From: a virus
Strand: one strand, 5' to 3'
IMG/VR virus record: IMGVR_UViG_3300033993_000635
Span: 1-26,883 of that record
Length of the DNA: 26,883 bases
Within the stretch, counting starts at the first letter, position 1, and each line of letters opens with the position of its first letter. Under the pieces are notes generated by a model, which did no database searches, had not been told where the DNA came from, and worked only from the letters and a program-made list of their open reading frames with translations. A program made the position numbers and the translations under genes. Shown piece after piece: positions 7,666 to 14,311 of this stretch.

Positions 7666-8129
7666 TCCTTAATGATGTGGGTGTTATCCTTTAGTGTATA
7701 AGGTTCTATCTCATACATATCTCCATTCTTTCTTGTCACTGGTCTATATAGGATATTCATTATCTTTACCCAATTCTCATCTATTGCAATGGAACTAAAC
7801 TTACTGATATCTAAGTACGCACCATAACTCATTTGTGATAGGTTAGGTTCGAATCCGTATTCTACTCCATTCCATTTAACGAATCGTTGCAACTCATAAT
7901 CAGTGCGAGTAATGAATTTACTTAACTCATTCTTCAACATTAGAAAATCTTCTATCGATACCTGTTTGAGATATTCCGCATCTAATCCACATAGTTCTAC
8001 CATTAGAACTGCAGTGGTTGCTTCTTCATCATCCGCGTATTGTTTTAGAAGGTTTTGTAGTTTAAGATATCTATCTAAACTCACATCGTTCCAATCAGTT
8101 GGGATGTGTAAAGTTAATTCCTGCACCAT
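7470..8129 (-). CDS. Conserved Bacteroidota-phage protein, candidate tail assembly chaperone
   Basis: 219 aa. Residues 1-165 look like a conserved phage family: LHIPTDWNDVSLDRYLKLQN at the start, VELCGL near 45-50, VEYGFEPNLSQMSYGAYLDI around 90-110, and WVKIMNILYRPVTRKNGDMY followed by EIEPY around 120-145. At residues 166-168 the mRNA has a run of 11 U. In the zero frame the protein continues 51 residues to a basic C-terminus (LNLPEETSRSSRK); a -1 slip gives the longer product described for 7366-7665. Two products sharing an N-terminus recall gpG/gpGT tail chaperones, although this gene is not next to the tape measure gene. The start overlaps the end of the small coiled-coil gene. Confidence 0.75.
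   Translation of the reverse strand: MVQELTLHIPTDWNDVSLDRYLKLQNLLKQYADDEEATTAVLMVELCGLDAEYLKQVSIEDFLMLKNELSKFITRTDYELQRFVKWNGVEYGFEPNLSQMSYGAYLDISKFSSIAIDENWVKIMNILYRPVTRKNGDMYEIEPYTLKDNTHIIKEWGMDIHFGTLFFFLLLSTDLVSSIPNFLKEVEHLPNIKQTLLKSGQLTRRLLNLPEETSRSSRK
7562..7578 (-). other. Hairpin holding a strong Shine-Dalgarno-like core
   Basis: On the minus strand, AAGGAGGTGG (7571-7580) is a strong Shine-Dalgarno sequence inside the two-frame overlap. Its GGAGGTG core can pair with CACCTTC through a 3-base loop, a 7-bp stem with one G-U pair. It lies about 45 bases downstream of the U11 run and is not followed by a start codon at normal spacing. Confidence 0.5.
7624..7634 (-). other. U11 slippery run, candidate -1 frameshift site
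   Basis: The plus strand has 11 consecutive A, so the mRNA has U11. In the zero frame the codons are CUG UUU UUU UUU UUA, which contains the canonical slippery heptamer U UUU UUU. Slipping back one base enters the frame of the module ending at 7366. Transcriptional slippage, or an undercounted T12 in the assembly, would have the same effect. Confidence 0.65.
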
Positions 8130-8328
8130 ATGTAATTTGTTTTATTGTTCTTACTAAATGTTTTACCTTTGCCTCTTCATTATCTAATTTGGCTTGTATC
8201 ATTATCACACTTGCCTGAAGGGTTTCATTGTGTTCTTGCAGATGTTGTACATACTGCAGTAGTTCTCTTATCTCCTCTACGTTCCATACCTGGTCGTTAG
8301 AGTTTGTATTGTCCGATTGATATTGCAT
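8095..8328 (-). CDS. Small coiled-coil protein
   Basis: A 77-aa protein. Residues about 17-65 (EEIRELLQYVQHLQEHNETL, then a basic KVKHLVRTIKQIT) form one long amphipathic helix likely to be a coiled coil. It overlaps the 3' end of the large terminase gene by 32 bases and the following gene by 35 bases, so the three are tightly coupled. I do not recognise a family. Roles as a small assembly factor or a terminase partner are possible; nothing in the sequence decides between them. Confidence 0.7.
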   Translation of the reverse strand: MQYQSDNTNSNDQVWNVEEIRELLQYVQHLQEHNETLQASVIMIQAKLDNEEAKVKHLVRTIKQITYGAGINFTHPN

Positions 8329-9481
8329 ACTTACCTGCGTTTATTTTTCTTACGTTTAATCTTTCCATACACACATAACGGATTGCATCGATAGTATGAT
8401 TGGAGTAATCTACTGGCACATTCTCAAAGTTACCATTCTTATCTACCATCCACACATACTCCGAAAACTCTTGTATGGTATTCTTAGATGCCTTAGTCAC
8501 GTGCAGTTTAAAGGTTTGCATGATGTCTATACCCATGCGAATACTATCCTTACCCTTTCTTACACCCTTAATGTTAAATCCACTTCTATATATTTCTTCT
8601 ATTAATCTTCCCTCTGCACTATCCGCCCATATCTCTGCCCTCTCTACTTCTAAATCTCTTAGTACCTTTACTATCTCTCCTGTCACTAATCCCTTACTAT
8701 ATAACAACTCATCTATATACAGGTTGGTATCCCATTTGTATATCGCCATTATCGTAGTTGGGTCTATACTAAAACCAAAGTCCATACCGAATGCAACGAA
8801 CTCTGCCTCATCTGGTATCGCATCTATTACACTTATGTTAAAGATAGTACCAACATTGTTGCCAGGTATCCCTAATCCGTATATCTTGTAATACTCTGGA
8901 TTAACCTCTTTAAGACGTTCTATCTCATCAACGATGGATTGTTCCAAAAAAGGATTATCTTTGAATGTAGATATGTACAAATCACTCTGAGGGTGTGTCT
9001 GCACTTCATTAAAGATATAGTGGTTAGTTCCGAAGGATGGATTGTACGCGATGATAGTTTTAATCCGCGTTCTGATAAAGAGCTGAAAGTAATCCTCTCT
9101 ACTTAACTCATTACACTCGTCAATGAATAGGTAATCTCTACTACTTCCCTTTCTCTTCTCTGATGAATCGATAGACATAAACTCTACCATACTTCCATTC
9201 TCAAAGGTATAGATGTGTTCCGTTGCACTCCACCGGTCTTCATCCCATATGTTTAACTCTTTCAGTATACCAATCCAATCACGCATAATAGATACACGCA
9301 TTGATGGGAATGATTTCCTTACTATTGATACTACTACTCCAGGTTCTGATAGTGCATGGACTAATATCCATTGTAGTGCTGAATAAGATTTAGAACTTCT
9401 CGTACCACCTTGCAGTATACATATCTTACGCGATGATTCTATATCCCTATATGTCTTACTCGTTCGTATGTTTAGTTCCAT
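8297..9481 (-). CDS. terL: Terminase large subunit (TerL)
   Basis: 394 aa, a DNA-packaging motor with ATPase and nuclease domains. Walker A is GGTRSSKS (residues 25-32) and Walker B DYLFIDECNE (116-125), with the catalytic Glu in DECNE; the coupling motif is IIAYNPS (143-149). The C-terminal RNase H-fold nuclease has the acidic residues expected: D234 in FGMDFGFSIDPT, D287 in WADSAEGR and D365 in NHTIDAIRYV. Length is near the lower end for TerL but both domains are complete. It would assemble on the portal to cut concatemers and pump DNA. The start overlaps the small-terminase-like gene by 26 bases, a normal TerS-TerL arrangement. Confidence 0.95.
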   Translation of the reverse strand: MELNIRTSKTYRDIESSRKICILQGGTRSSKSYSALQWILVHALSEPGVVVSIVRKSFPSMRVSIMRDWIGILKELNIWDEDRWSATEHIYTFENGSMVEFMSIDSSEKRKGSSRDYLFIDECNELSREDYFQLFIRTRIKTIIAYNPSFGTNHYIFNEVQTHPQSDLYISTFKDNPFLEQSIVDEIERLKEVNPEYYKIYGLGIPGNNVGTIFNISVIDAIPDEAEFVAFGMDFGFSIDPTTIMAIYKWDTNLYIDELLYSKGLVTGEIVKVLRDLEVERAEIWADSAEGRLIEEIYRSGFNIKGVRKGKDSIRMGIDIMQTFKLHVTKASKNTIQEFSEYVWMVDKNGNFENVPVDYSNHTIDAIRYVCMERLNVRKINAGKYAISIGQYKL

Positions 9482-9764
9482 CTAAGATGTGTATTGAGAT
9501 TTGCTGTATTCTTGCATTGACTTCCATTGTACCTGTAATATCTACCGATTTTAATTTAGGCATAGTGTATTCTAATAACTTTAATGCTAACTCCATTGCC
9601 CTTTCGGGGTTGCGTTTCTTTATCTCCTCTAAATCTTTTGAGATGGTACTTAGTGTATTATTCACTGCACGAGATATCGTCAACTTCATTTCTTCCGTTG
9701 AACGATTCAATGCACCTTTAGGTCTTCCTGTTGCTAATTTATGACCTTTTTCAAATCTAGCCAT
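9456..9764 (-). CDS. Terminase small subunit-like, DUF5681-like N-terminus
   Basis: A 102-aa basic and helical protein starting MARFEKGHKLATGRPKGALN. The GRPKGALN element is an AT-hook-like signature that opens many small proteins encoded before TerL. The remaining residues (25-85) are helical, with a possible oligomerisation helix ERAMELALKLLEYTMPKLKS. Its stop lies inside the TerL start region (26-base overlap). TerS binds packaging sites on the phage DNA and hands it to TerL. I call it TerS-like from position and DNA-binding character; no classic helix-turn-helix is obvious. Confidence 0.68.
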   Translation of the reverse strand: MARFEKGHKLATGRPKGALNRSTEEMKLTISRAVNNTLSTISKDLEEIKKRNPERAMELALKLLEYTMPKLKSVDITGTMEVNARIQQISIHILDGTKHTNE

Positions 9765-9855
9765 TATTTTCCATTTATTAAATGTATATAGATAATAACA
9801 CGCAATGTGTGGGATTGTATGTGATGGTGTATATATGTATATATAGATATACGGA

Positions 9856-10050
9856 TTATTTCATAAATCTACTCCATGTAGATATGAAAAGGTCGATATC
9901 TTCTATTGAGTAGGATTGGAAGTAATCTACTTTTACTTCATCAGTTTCGTAATGCCTCTTATAGGTTTCGTATACGATTGGATGTGATTGAATGAAATGG
10001 GTCAGTTCATCCAGTTTGTCTTTCTTAATATCAGTCATGTGTAAATCCAT
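9856..10050 (-). CDS. Small acidic hypothetical protein
   Basis: A 64-aa protein rich in Asp, Glu, Tyr and His (DELTHFIQSHPIVYETYKRH, later YSIEDIDLFISTW), predicted helical. It overlaps the 3' end of the upstream basic gene by 20 bases and is followed by a 91-base AT-rich gap before the small-terminase-like gene. No family is recognised. Tight overlap and normal codon use make it a likely real gene. Confidence 0.6.
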   Translation of the reverse strand: MDLHMTDIKKDKLDELTHFIQSHPIVYETYKRHYETDEVKVDYFQSYSIEDIDLFISTWSRFMK

Positions 10051-10399
10051 TTGGGTAATCCTTCTGTCTTTGTATCTTTCTATCTAAGGTCTCCCAATTA
10101 ATTTGTTGTCTTTCAGTTGCATTGACTTCCTTTATCCAATATTGATAATCCGCATCAGTTTGCATTAATCGGTATACCCTTTCATAGTATCCTCTCCATT
10201 GTTCCGGACTCATCTTATGCCAAAATGGATACTCACTACGGATTTGAGTTTTTCTTTCGAAGTACCGAAGATAGTGAGGGTTAGTACGTGAATGCATGAA
10301 GGGAGGTATATCCTTCTTCTTATCTAATGGAACATATGCTTTACTTCTTGTATAATATACTCTACCTGATTTAGCAACTCTTTTATTTTCACTACCCAT
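10031..10399 (-). CDS. Basic hypothetical protein next to sigma-like gene
   Basis: A 122-aa protein rich in Arg, Lys, Tyr and Trp. The N-terminus is strongly basic (KRVAKSGRVYYTRSKAYVPL), followed by aromatic helices (YPFWHKMSPEQWRGYYERVY) and a basic C-terminus. The composition suggests nucleic-acid binding. It overlaps the sigma-factor-like gene by 8 bases and the next small gene by 20 bases, so the three are probably translated together. I do not recognise the family. Confidence 0.68.
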   Translation of the reverse strand: MGSENKRVAKSGRVYYTRSKAYVPLDKKKDIPPFMHSRTNPHYLRYFERKTQIRSEYPFWHKMSPEQWRGYYERVYRLMQTDADYQYWIKEVNATERQQINWETLDRKIQRQKDYPNGFTHD

Positions 10400-10946
10400 T
10401 GAATGGAGATTTAATTGTGTTTTGTAAATACTTTCTTATCTTCTTTACTGCAATGAAGGTAGTACTCTTACTGATACCGATTTTGTCTGCAGTCTCTTGT
10501 AGGGTATCTTCACTCATCCAATACAATTCAAATATCTTTGCAGATGGCCAGAGACGAGTTACGGATAGGGATTTCAATTCGTTAATGACTTCGTTGTGTG
10601 CCCTTTCTAATTCTCTATCTAATTCTTCATCATACGGAACGTCTTCTTCCCATAGTAGTTCTACTTTAACATCACCCATTAGTTCTGTTCGGTTAAGGGA
10701 TTTAGTTTTATTCATAAATCTACTGAATAGAAATTTATTACAATAGAAGATATTATATGATTCACCCCAAAATAGTTTTGGATTTTGTTTGATGTGTAGA
10801 TACTCAAAGAGTTCTTGTACTAAATCCTCTGCCTCTTCCGTATTCTTAGTCAGTTTTTTTGCCTCTGATATTAACCAACGATGTTTGTCGTGATATAGGA
10901 CTGATAATCTTTTATCACATTCTGCTTGGATGCTTCCACTTATCAT
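10392..10946 (-). CDS. Sigma-70-like factor
   Basis: 184 aa with the two-domain plan of short sigma factors. Residues about 22-50 (LISEAKKLTKNTEEAEDLVQ then ELFEYL) match a region 2 helix, including the EEAEDLVQE signature that contacts core polymerase. Residues about 146-174 (EDTLQETADKIGISKSTTFI) form a region 4 helix-turn-helix that would read a -35 type element. The linker (residues 90-125) is acidic. Such genes are common just upstream of terminase genes in Bacteroidota phages. It may redirect host RNA polymerase to phage late promoters; with region 2 partly divergent, a terminase-type DNA-binding role cannot be excluded. Its ATG overlaps the stop of the preceding gene (ATGA). Confidence 0.75.
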   Translation of the reverse strand: MISGSIQAECDKRLSVLYHDKHRWLISEAKKLTKNTEEAEDLVQELFEYLHIKQNPKLFWGESYNIFYCNKFLFSRFMNKTKSLNRTELMGDVKVELLWEEDVPYDEELDRELERAHNEVINELKSLSVTRLWPSAKIFELYWMSEDTLQETADKIGISKSTTFIAVKKIRKYLQNTIKSPFNG

Positions 10947-11158
10947 TTAGTTTTAATGTAGTCTCTATGGAATTCGATGTATCTTCTCCATCTATCCGCA
11001 GCACTTCCACATAGACATGGTTCACTCTCGTGTGCATCATTTAAATGATTATACATACTCCAAATGAAATTAGCGTGTTGTGATGGAAAAGTATCACCTT
11101 GAATCCCATTGATGACATCTTTTAGTTTTTGTAATTCGATTTCACCTAAATCTTTCAT
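10943..11158 (-). CDS. Small protein with CLCG motif
   Basis: A 71-aa protein with a helical N-terminal half (LGEIELQKLKDVINGIQGDT) and a C-terminal element EPCLCGSAADRWRRYIEFHR. A Cys-x-Cys-Gly followed by a Trp and Arg-rich helix recurs in small proteins of Bacteroidota phages found near sigma-like and terminase genes. It might bind zinc as a dimer, since only two Cys and two or three His are present. The stop overlaps the sigma-like start (ATGA), which suggests coupled translation. Function unknown. Confidence 0.7.
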   Translation of the reverse strand: MKDLGEIELQKLKDVINGIQGDTFPSQHANFIWSMYNHLNDAHESEPCLCGSAADRWRRYIEFHRDYIKTK

Positions 11159-11168
11159 ACGGATTGGA

Positions 11169-11471
11169 TTATACTTTTTTAATCTTTGGTAATTCTAAAT
11201 CCTTCGGTTCAGGACGTGGTTGTTGTGCCTTTTGTAAACCCTCTTGTGGAATTGGATTATCTAAATTAAGAAATGGTTTTAGATTTTCAATTAGTGGGTG
11301 GTTGCCGGGAAAGCCAATACCTAATCCACTAAGGATAAGAATTAAATCGTTTACCGAATTTAATTTGGTAAAATCTACGATGTAAACTGAGTTACTATCG
11401 ATTTCTTTTACTGATGAATTATCAGTTGGTAGAAATGAACTACCACTAACTGCTGCTGTGATTTGTGACAT
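11169..11471 (-). CDS. Hypothetical protein with Pro-rich basic tail
   Basis: A 100-aa protein. Residues 1-50 have short beta-like segments (NSVYIVDFTKLNSVNDLILI), followed by a Gly-rich turn LSGLGIGFPGNHP. The last 25 residues are Pro, Gln and Lys-rich (QKAQQPRPEPKDLELPKIKK). No family is recognised and there is no signal peptide. It is packed between two genes with 10-base and 17-base gaps in the same direction, which is the main support for it being real. Confidence 0.65.
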   Translation of the reverse strand: MSQITAAVSGSSFLPTDNSSVKEIDSNSVYIVDFTKLNSVNDLILILSGLGIGFPGNHPLIENLKPFLNLDNPIPQEGLQKAQQPRPEPKDLELPKIKKV

Positions 11472-11488
11472 CTGTGTTTTTGTTTAGT

Positions 11489-11686
11489 TTAAAATTTGAT
11501 TTGATTACATTTACCATCGAATGTTGGATTGGTTAGACGATTAAGCCATTCCTTTCGTTCACAGCACCCACAGGAGTTCAATTTAAGGAGCTTTATTGCT
11601 ATGAACAATGAAATACGTTCGCCATAACCTAAAGTGAGGAAATGGATACCTGCTTCAACCCAGTCACCAAGTTTAATTCTTTTCAT
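11489..11686 (-). CDS. Small conserved phage protein with CGCC motif
   Basis: A 65-aa protein with the order MKRIKLGDWVEAGIHFLTLG, a helix ISLFIAIKLLK, then NSCGCCERKEWLNRL. The motif CGC-x-x-R-x-x-WLNRL after an amphipathic helix is one I recognise from many short proteins of Bacteroidota phages and prophages, all uncharacterised. A fourth Cys lies near the end. It may bind metal or associate with membranes through the central helix. It begins one base after the end of the GIY-YIG gene, in the same operon. Confidence 0.72.
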   Translation of the reverse strand: MKRIKLGDWVEAGIHFLTLGYGERISLFIAIKLLKLNSCGCCERKEWLNRLTNPTFDGKCNQIKF

Positions 11687-11687
11687 A

Positions 11688-12323
11688 TTATTGATTTTTT
11701 TTAACTCTCATATCGTTTTTAGAACCAACGATGTTTAAGAGTGGGATTCCCTGTGATTCATACTTTTTAATGTACGCTCTTTCCTTTGTAAGTAACTGAG
11801 ATTGTGTTAAATCTTTTGAAAAGGTTTCTAATATCTTCATAGTATCTAAGTACTTAATCCAATTCTCACCTTCCCTATCAAACGCTGAATGTAATCCTGG
11901 TATGAAATTTGTTTTCTGTCCTCTGACATGTCGCATATAATCTATCTTATGTCTTCCTTTACGAACTACAAATTTAGAACGAGAACATCCAATATAAATA
12001 CCTGATGGGGTTTGGATTGAATAGATGAAAGGGATTTTATCAGCTCTGATGTAATCGTTGTAGTAATCAAGAGTTTTTCGGTAATCCTTTTCAAAGTAAC
12101 CAGTTCCATTCTGAGACCAATAGTATTCCTCACGAAGAACGTGTCTAAAATAAATACCTTCTTCTCGATTACATTCTTTACAATTTGGTTGTTTACCTGT
12201 CGGTCTTGAAGAACATTTATAAAATTCTGATGCTGGTTTTGTAGTCTTGCATTTATTACAAGTGTGAAATTCTGATGGTTGGAGGAATGAAGGTCTTCCT
12301 GCTTTGTTTTTGTGTTGTGCCAT
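11688..12323 (-). CDS. GIY-YIG endonuclease with N-terminal zinc ribbon
   Basis: 211 aa. Residues 22-51 make a zinc ribbon (Cys22, Cys25, Cys48, Cys51; CNKCKTTKPASEFYKC start, NCKECN end), as found in HNH and GIY-YIG homing-type nucleases. The nuclease domain starts at about residue 98 (PFIYSIQTPSGIYIGCSR), with Tyr101 and the GIY/IG pair at 108-112, basic residues R121, R124 and H125, and the catalytic Glu expected in KERAYIKKY (E181). It would cut DNA, metal-dependent. A free-standing nuclease like this may be a homing endonuclease or act on host or rival phage DNA. No intron or intein boundary is visible nearby. Confidence 0.82.
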   Translation of the reverse strand: MAQHKNKAGRPSFLQPSEFHTCNKCKTTKPASEFYKCSSRPTGKQPNCKECNREEGIYFRHVLREEYYWSQNGTGYFEKDYRKTLDYYNDYIRADKIPFIYSIQTPSGIYIGCSRSKFVVRKGRHKIDYMRHVRGQKTNFIPGLHSAFDREGENWIKYLDTMKILETFSKDLTQSQLLTKERAYIKKYESQGIPLLNIVGSKNDMRVKKNQ

Positions 12324-12382
12324 TATATATAGTTTATGTGCTTATAAATACAAGGATAACTGTTCTCAAGGAGCTGGTAGCC

Positions 12383-12589
12383 TTATTTGTTTTTGATTAT
12401 TTTTTCTAATGTATCCTTTTGTTGCTCTGAGTAATGAGTAGAATTAAAGAGTACAAGTAAGAAGTTAAACTCCCAATTGTCTAATTCACTTCTATGTTGT
12501 GTAATAAAGTTTTGAATGAAAACTTTTTGCTGAAGAGTAAACTCAATATCAGATTTAGTAGATAGATGTTTAGGTTGTAAGTTATTCAT
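12383..12589 (-). CDS. Small hypothetical helical protein
   Basis: A 68-aa protein rich in Gln, Asn, His and Lys (FTLQQKVFIQNFITQHRSEL, then FNFLLVLFNSTHYSEQQKDT). It is probably all-helical, with an aromatic hydrophobic core around residues 40-52. The start overlaps the 3' end of the DUF6291-like gene by 8 bases. No family is recognised. It may be a partner of that upstream protein, because they share the operon. Confidence 0.62.
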   Translation of the reverse strand: MNNLQPKHLSTKSDIEFTLQQKVFIQNFITQHRSELDNWEFNFLLVLFNSTHYSEQQKDTLEKIIKNK

Positions 12590-13004
12590 AAAATGTTTTA
12601 TTAAATTTATCAGTAATAAGTTTAGCTTTATAGCTAATAGCTTCTATCTCTATATCTTTATCTTTATCTTTATCTTTATCTTTATCTTTATCTTTAAGGT
12701 TCTGTGGGTTAGAGTGGGTTTCACTTAAACCCATAATATCCGAATGGGTTTTAGGTCTACCACCATTTTTACCATTCTTTTGATTGATTTCACACTTTTT
12801 TTGGTAATTTTCTTCTTGAAGAACAAAATCTCTACGGATTGCCATCCAAATACCCAAAACAACCGAATCGGTTATGTGGGTTTGTGTGGGTTCTATTCCC
12901 TTATTGAATAACCCAATTGCTTTTATCAGTATCCCACTTTGGGCATCTGATAAATTATCCATCAACTCAAAATGAGATGGATAGATAAGTACGTTTTTTG
13001 CCAT
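12582..13004 (-). CDS. DUF6291-like protein with KD repeat
   Basis: 140 aa. The N-terminal part (FELMDNLSDAQSGILIKAIG, then AIRRDFVLQEENYQKKCEIN, then NGKNGGRPKTHS) fits the DUF6291 pattern found in Bacteroidota phages and mobile elements, often near replication-initiation genes. The family is usually longer; here a stretch of seven KD dipeptides is followed by a short C-terminus ending NKTFYE. No helicase or primase motif is present, so a replication link is inference from the family. It is one of few genes here with a recognisable Shine-Dalgarno-like element (AAAGGA, about 6 bases before ATG 13004). Confidence 0.75.
   Translation of the reverse strand: MAKNVLIYPSHFELMDNLSDAQSGILIKAIGLFNKGIEPTQTHITDSVVLGIWMAIRRDFVLQEENYQKKCEINQKNGKNGGRPKTHSDIMGLSETHSNPQNLKDKDKDKDKDKDKDIEIEAISYKAKLITDKFNKTFYE
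12655..12696 (-). repeat. Perfect hexanucleotide repeat, seven units
   Basis: Seven exact copies of plus-strand tcttta (coding AAAGAT on the minus strand), encoding Lys-Asp x7 inside the DUF6291-like gene. As the unit is a multiple of three, length change would alter only the linker. Confidence 0.95.
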
Positions 13005-13048
13005 TTATATTCCTTTTTAGTTTTGTATATTATATATAAGTATTAAGG

Positions 13049-13080
13049 TAAATCCCCAAACACGAAGTTTTAGGGATTTA
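13049..13080. other. Stable hairpin between accessory island and DUF6291-like gene
   Basis: Arms TAAATCCC (13049-13056) and GGGATTTA (13073-13080) pair perfectly over 8 bp, and inner AAAC/GTTT pairing leaves a small loop containing TTCG on the minus strand. A T-rich tract follows it only on the plus strand, so it is not a standard terminator for the minus-strand genes. It may protect or process the mRNA, or act weakly as a terminator. Confidence 0.6.
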
Positions 13081-13083
13081 TTT

Positions 13084-13158
13084 TTAAAATTGTTTTACTA
13101 ATGTGATTGTCAACCATATGATTACCAATCCCCAAAATATTTTATCTCTATTTCTCAT
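13084..13158 (-). CDS. Possible 24-aa membrane peptide
   Basis: An open frame from ATG 13158 encodes MRNRDKIFWGLVIIWLTITL followed by VKQF: a basic start, one hydrophobic segment of about 15 residues rich in Trp and Ile, and a basic end. This is the pattern of a single-pass small membrane protein, as in some phage toxins, holin-like peptides or superinfection factors. It starts 7 bases after the GNAT stop and ends 3 bases before a stable hairpin. With so short a frame in AT-rich DNA, chance is a real alternative. Confidence 0.35.
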   Translation of the reverse strand: MRNRDKIFWGLVIIWLTITLVKQF

Positions 13159-13165
13159 AATTTTA

Positions 13166-13768
13166 TTATTCAAAGTTACACCATATTAATGAACTATCGG
13201 ATACAGGCCCAAATCCAATTCTTTCATAATATGATTTTAATCTATCAATACATTTCTTTTCATCTTTTGTTGGGAAATTATCATCTGGATATGGTATTAA
13301 ATAAATTGGTATATTCATCTCCTCAGATAAATCATATAACTTATTCATTACTTCTGTCCCAACTCCTTTATTTCTTAATTCTTTTTTGATGTTAATACCA
13401 TACAACATAACACCATCTGAATATGGAGTGAACATCAATCTACCATAATCTTCATCTACAACTATAAAATCTGATGTATATAGGGATATCTTATTTACTT
13501 TGTAATCCTCTCTTTGAGATGCGTATTCAACAATTTCATCGTAGTGAAAGTTTTGAACAACACTCATATCATTTTTGAAGATTGTTTCATTTGCCTTATT
13601 CATAAAATTCGAAAATGGCTTAGTTGATGGAGTTAATCCAGTCCATCCTATTGTATTTGTTCCATTAATTTGAAGAGGTCCCCATATTACATCGGTTACT
13701 GCAGTATTGTTTTTAAATACAGGAGACCAATCTTTTTTAGGTTTACTTACTAATTTAAATTTGCTCAT
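13166..13768 (-). CDS. GNAT family N-acetyltransferase
   Basis: 200 aa. The GNAT acetyl-CoA site is at residues 126-150: a beta strand LYGINIKKELRNKGVGTEVM with the R-N-K-G-V-G loop (132-137) and the helix after it. It is followed by strand IPIYLIPYP and the C-terminal YYERIGFGPVSDS element typical of the fold. The N-terminal 60 residues do not look like GNAT and may contact the substrate. It would transfer an acetyl group to an amine of unknown identity. In phages such enzymes may modify host proteins, nucleosides or toxins. It is part of the accessory island, 22 bases downstream of the SEC-C gene. Confidence 0.82.
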   Translation of the reverse strand: MSKFKLVSKPKKDWSPVFKNNTAVTDVIWGPLQINGTNTIGWTGLTPSTKPFSNFMNKANETIFKNDMSVVQNFHYDEIVEYASQREDYKVNKISLYTSDFIVVDEDYGRLMFTPYSDGVMLYGINIKKELRNKGVGTEVMNKLYDLSEEMNIPIYLIPYPDDNFPTKDEKKCIDRLKSYYERIGFGPVSDSSLIWCNFE

Positions 13769-13790
13769 AACTTATTTAGTTTATTGTAAT

Positions 13791-14288
13791 TTAAAATTTT
13801 TCTGATGCATAACCATAAGTCATTCCATTATAGTTATCATTTTTAATGTAACCTAATGTAGTAAGAATATGAATATCTTGCATTATACACATAGTTGATT
13901 TTAATATATTCTCATCTCCAAAATTTACATTTGCAATACAATGCTTTTCTTTTCTTCTTTCACTACCAATAGTATGTAAATTCCAATATTTGATACTATC
14001 TTCTAAATGTTTGAAACACTCCTTTGCATCAAACTCTTCACCAGTTTTTTCCAAATCTTCTAACTCAGCCTCTGTCATTTTAAAAACAGCAGTTGACAAC
14101 ATATTAGCTTGTTCATAACCCATTACACCAAATGAGAACCCATCTAATGTATCATCTTTATAATAAGCACCAAATGTATTGATGTATTCATTTTTGGGTT
14201 GATTAGTTTGGCTAGTTTTCATACAACATTTTTTGTACTTAATACCTGAACCACAATTACATTTTTCGTTTCTTTCTTGATTTTTCAT
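13791..14288 (-). CDS. SEC-C zinc-motif protein
   Basis: A 165-aa protein beginning with a complete SEC-C motif, EKCNCGSGIKYKKCC (Cys10, Cys12, Cys21, Cys22), which binds one zinc. In SecA the motif contacts SecB and ribosomes; in small proteins it is often fused to unknown domains. The rest (residues 35-165) is not recognised: a helical segment MTEAELEDLEKTGEEFDAKE, then CFKHLEDSIKYWNLHTIG, and a beta-like CIANVNFGDENI near residue 120. It is preceded by one of two copies of an 88-bp element that may be its promoter. Its role in infection is unknown. Confidence 0.78.
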   Translation of the reverse strand: MKNQERNEKCNCGSGIKYKKCCMKTSQTNQPKNEYINTFGAYYKDDTLDGFSFGVMGYEQANMLSTAVFKMTEAELEDLEKTGEEFDAKECFKHLEDSIKYWNLHTIGSERRKEKHCIANVNFGDENILKSTMCIMQDIHILTTLGYIKNDNYNGMTYGYASEKF

Positions 14289-14311
14289 TTTTTTATTTGT
14301 TTTAAATTTTA

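Noticed and set aside
9780-9855. AT-rich stretch with tatatgtatatata as a possible origin or packaging site
   Set aside because: Only dinucleotide-like sequence, no repeated iterons or clear palindromic set. A cos or pac site next to TerS is possible but not shown.
13171-13178. TAACTTTG on the minus strand as a host -7 promoter element
   Set aside because: It matches TAnnTTTG, but lies at the end of the GNAT coding sequence and has no TTG at about 19-21 bases upstream.
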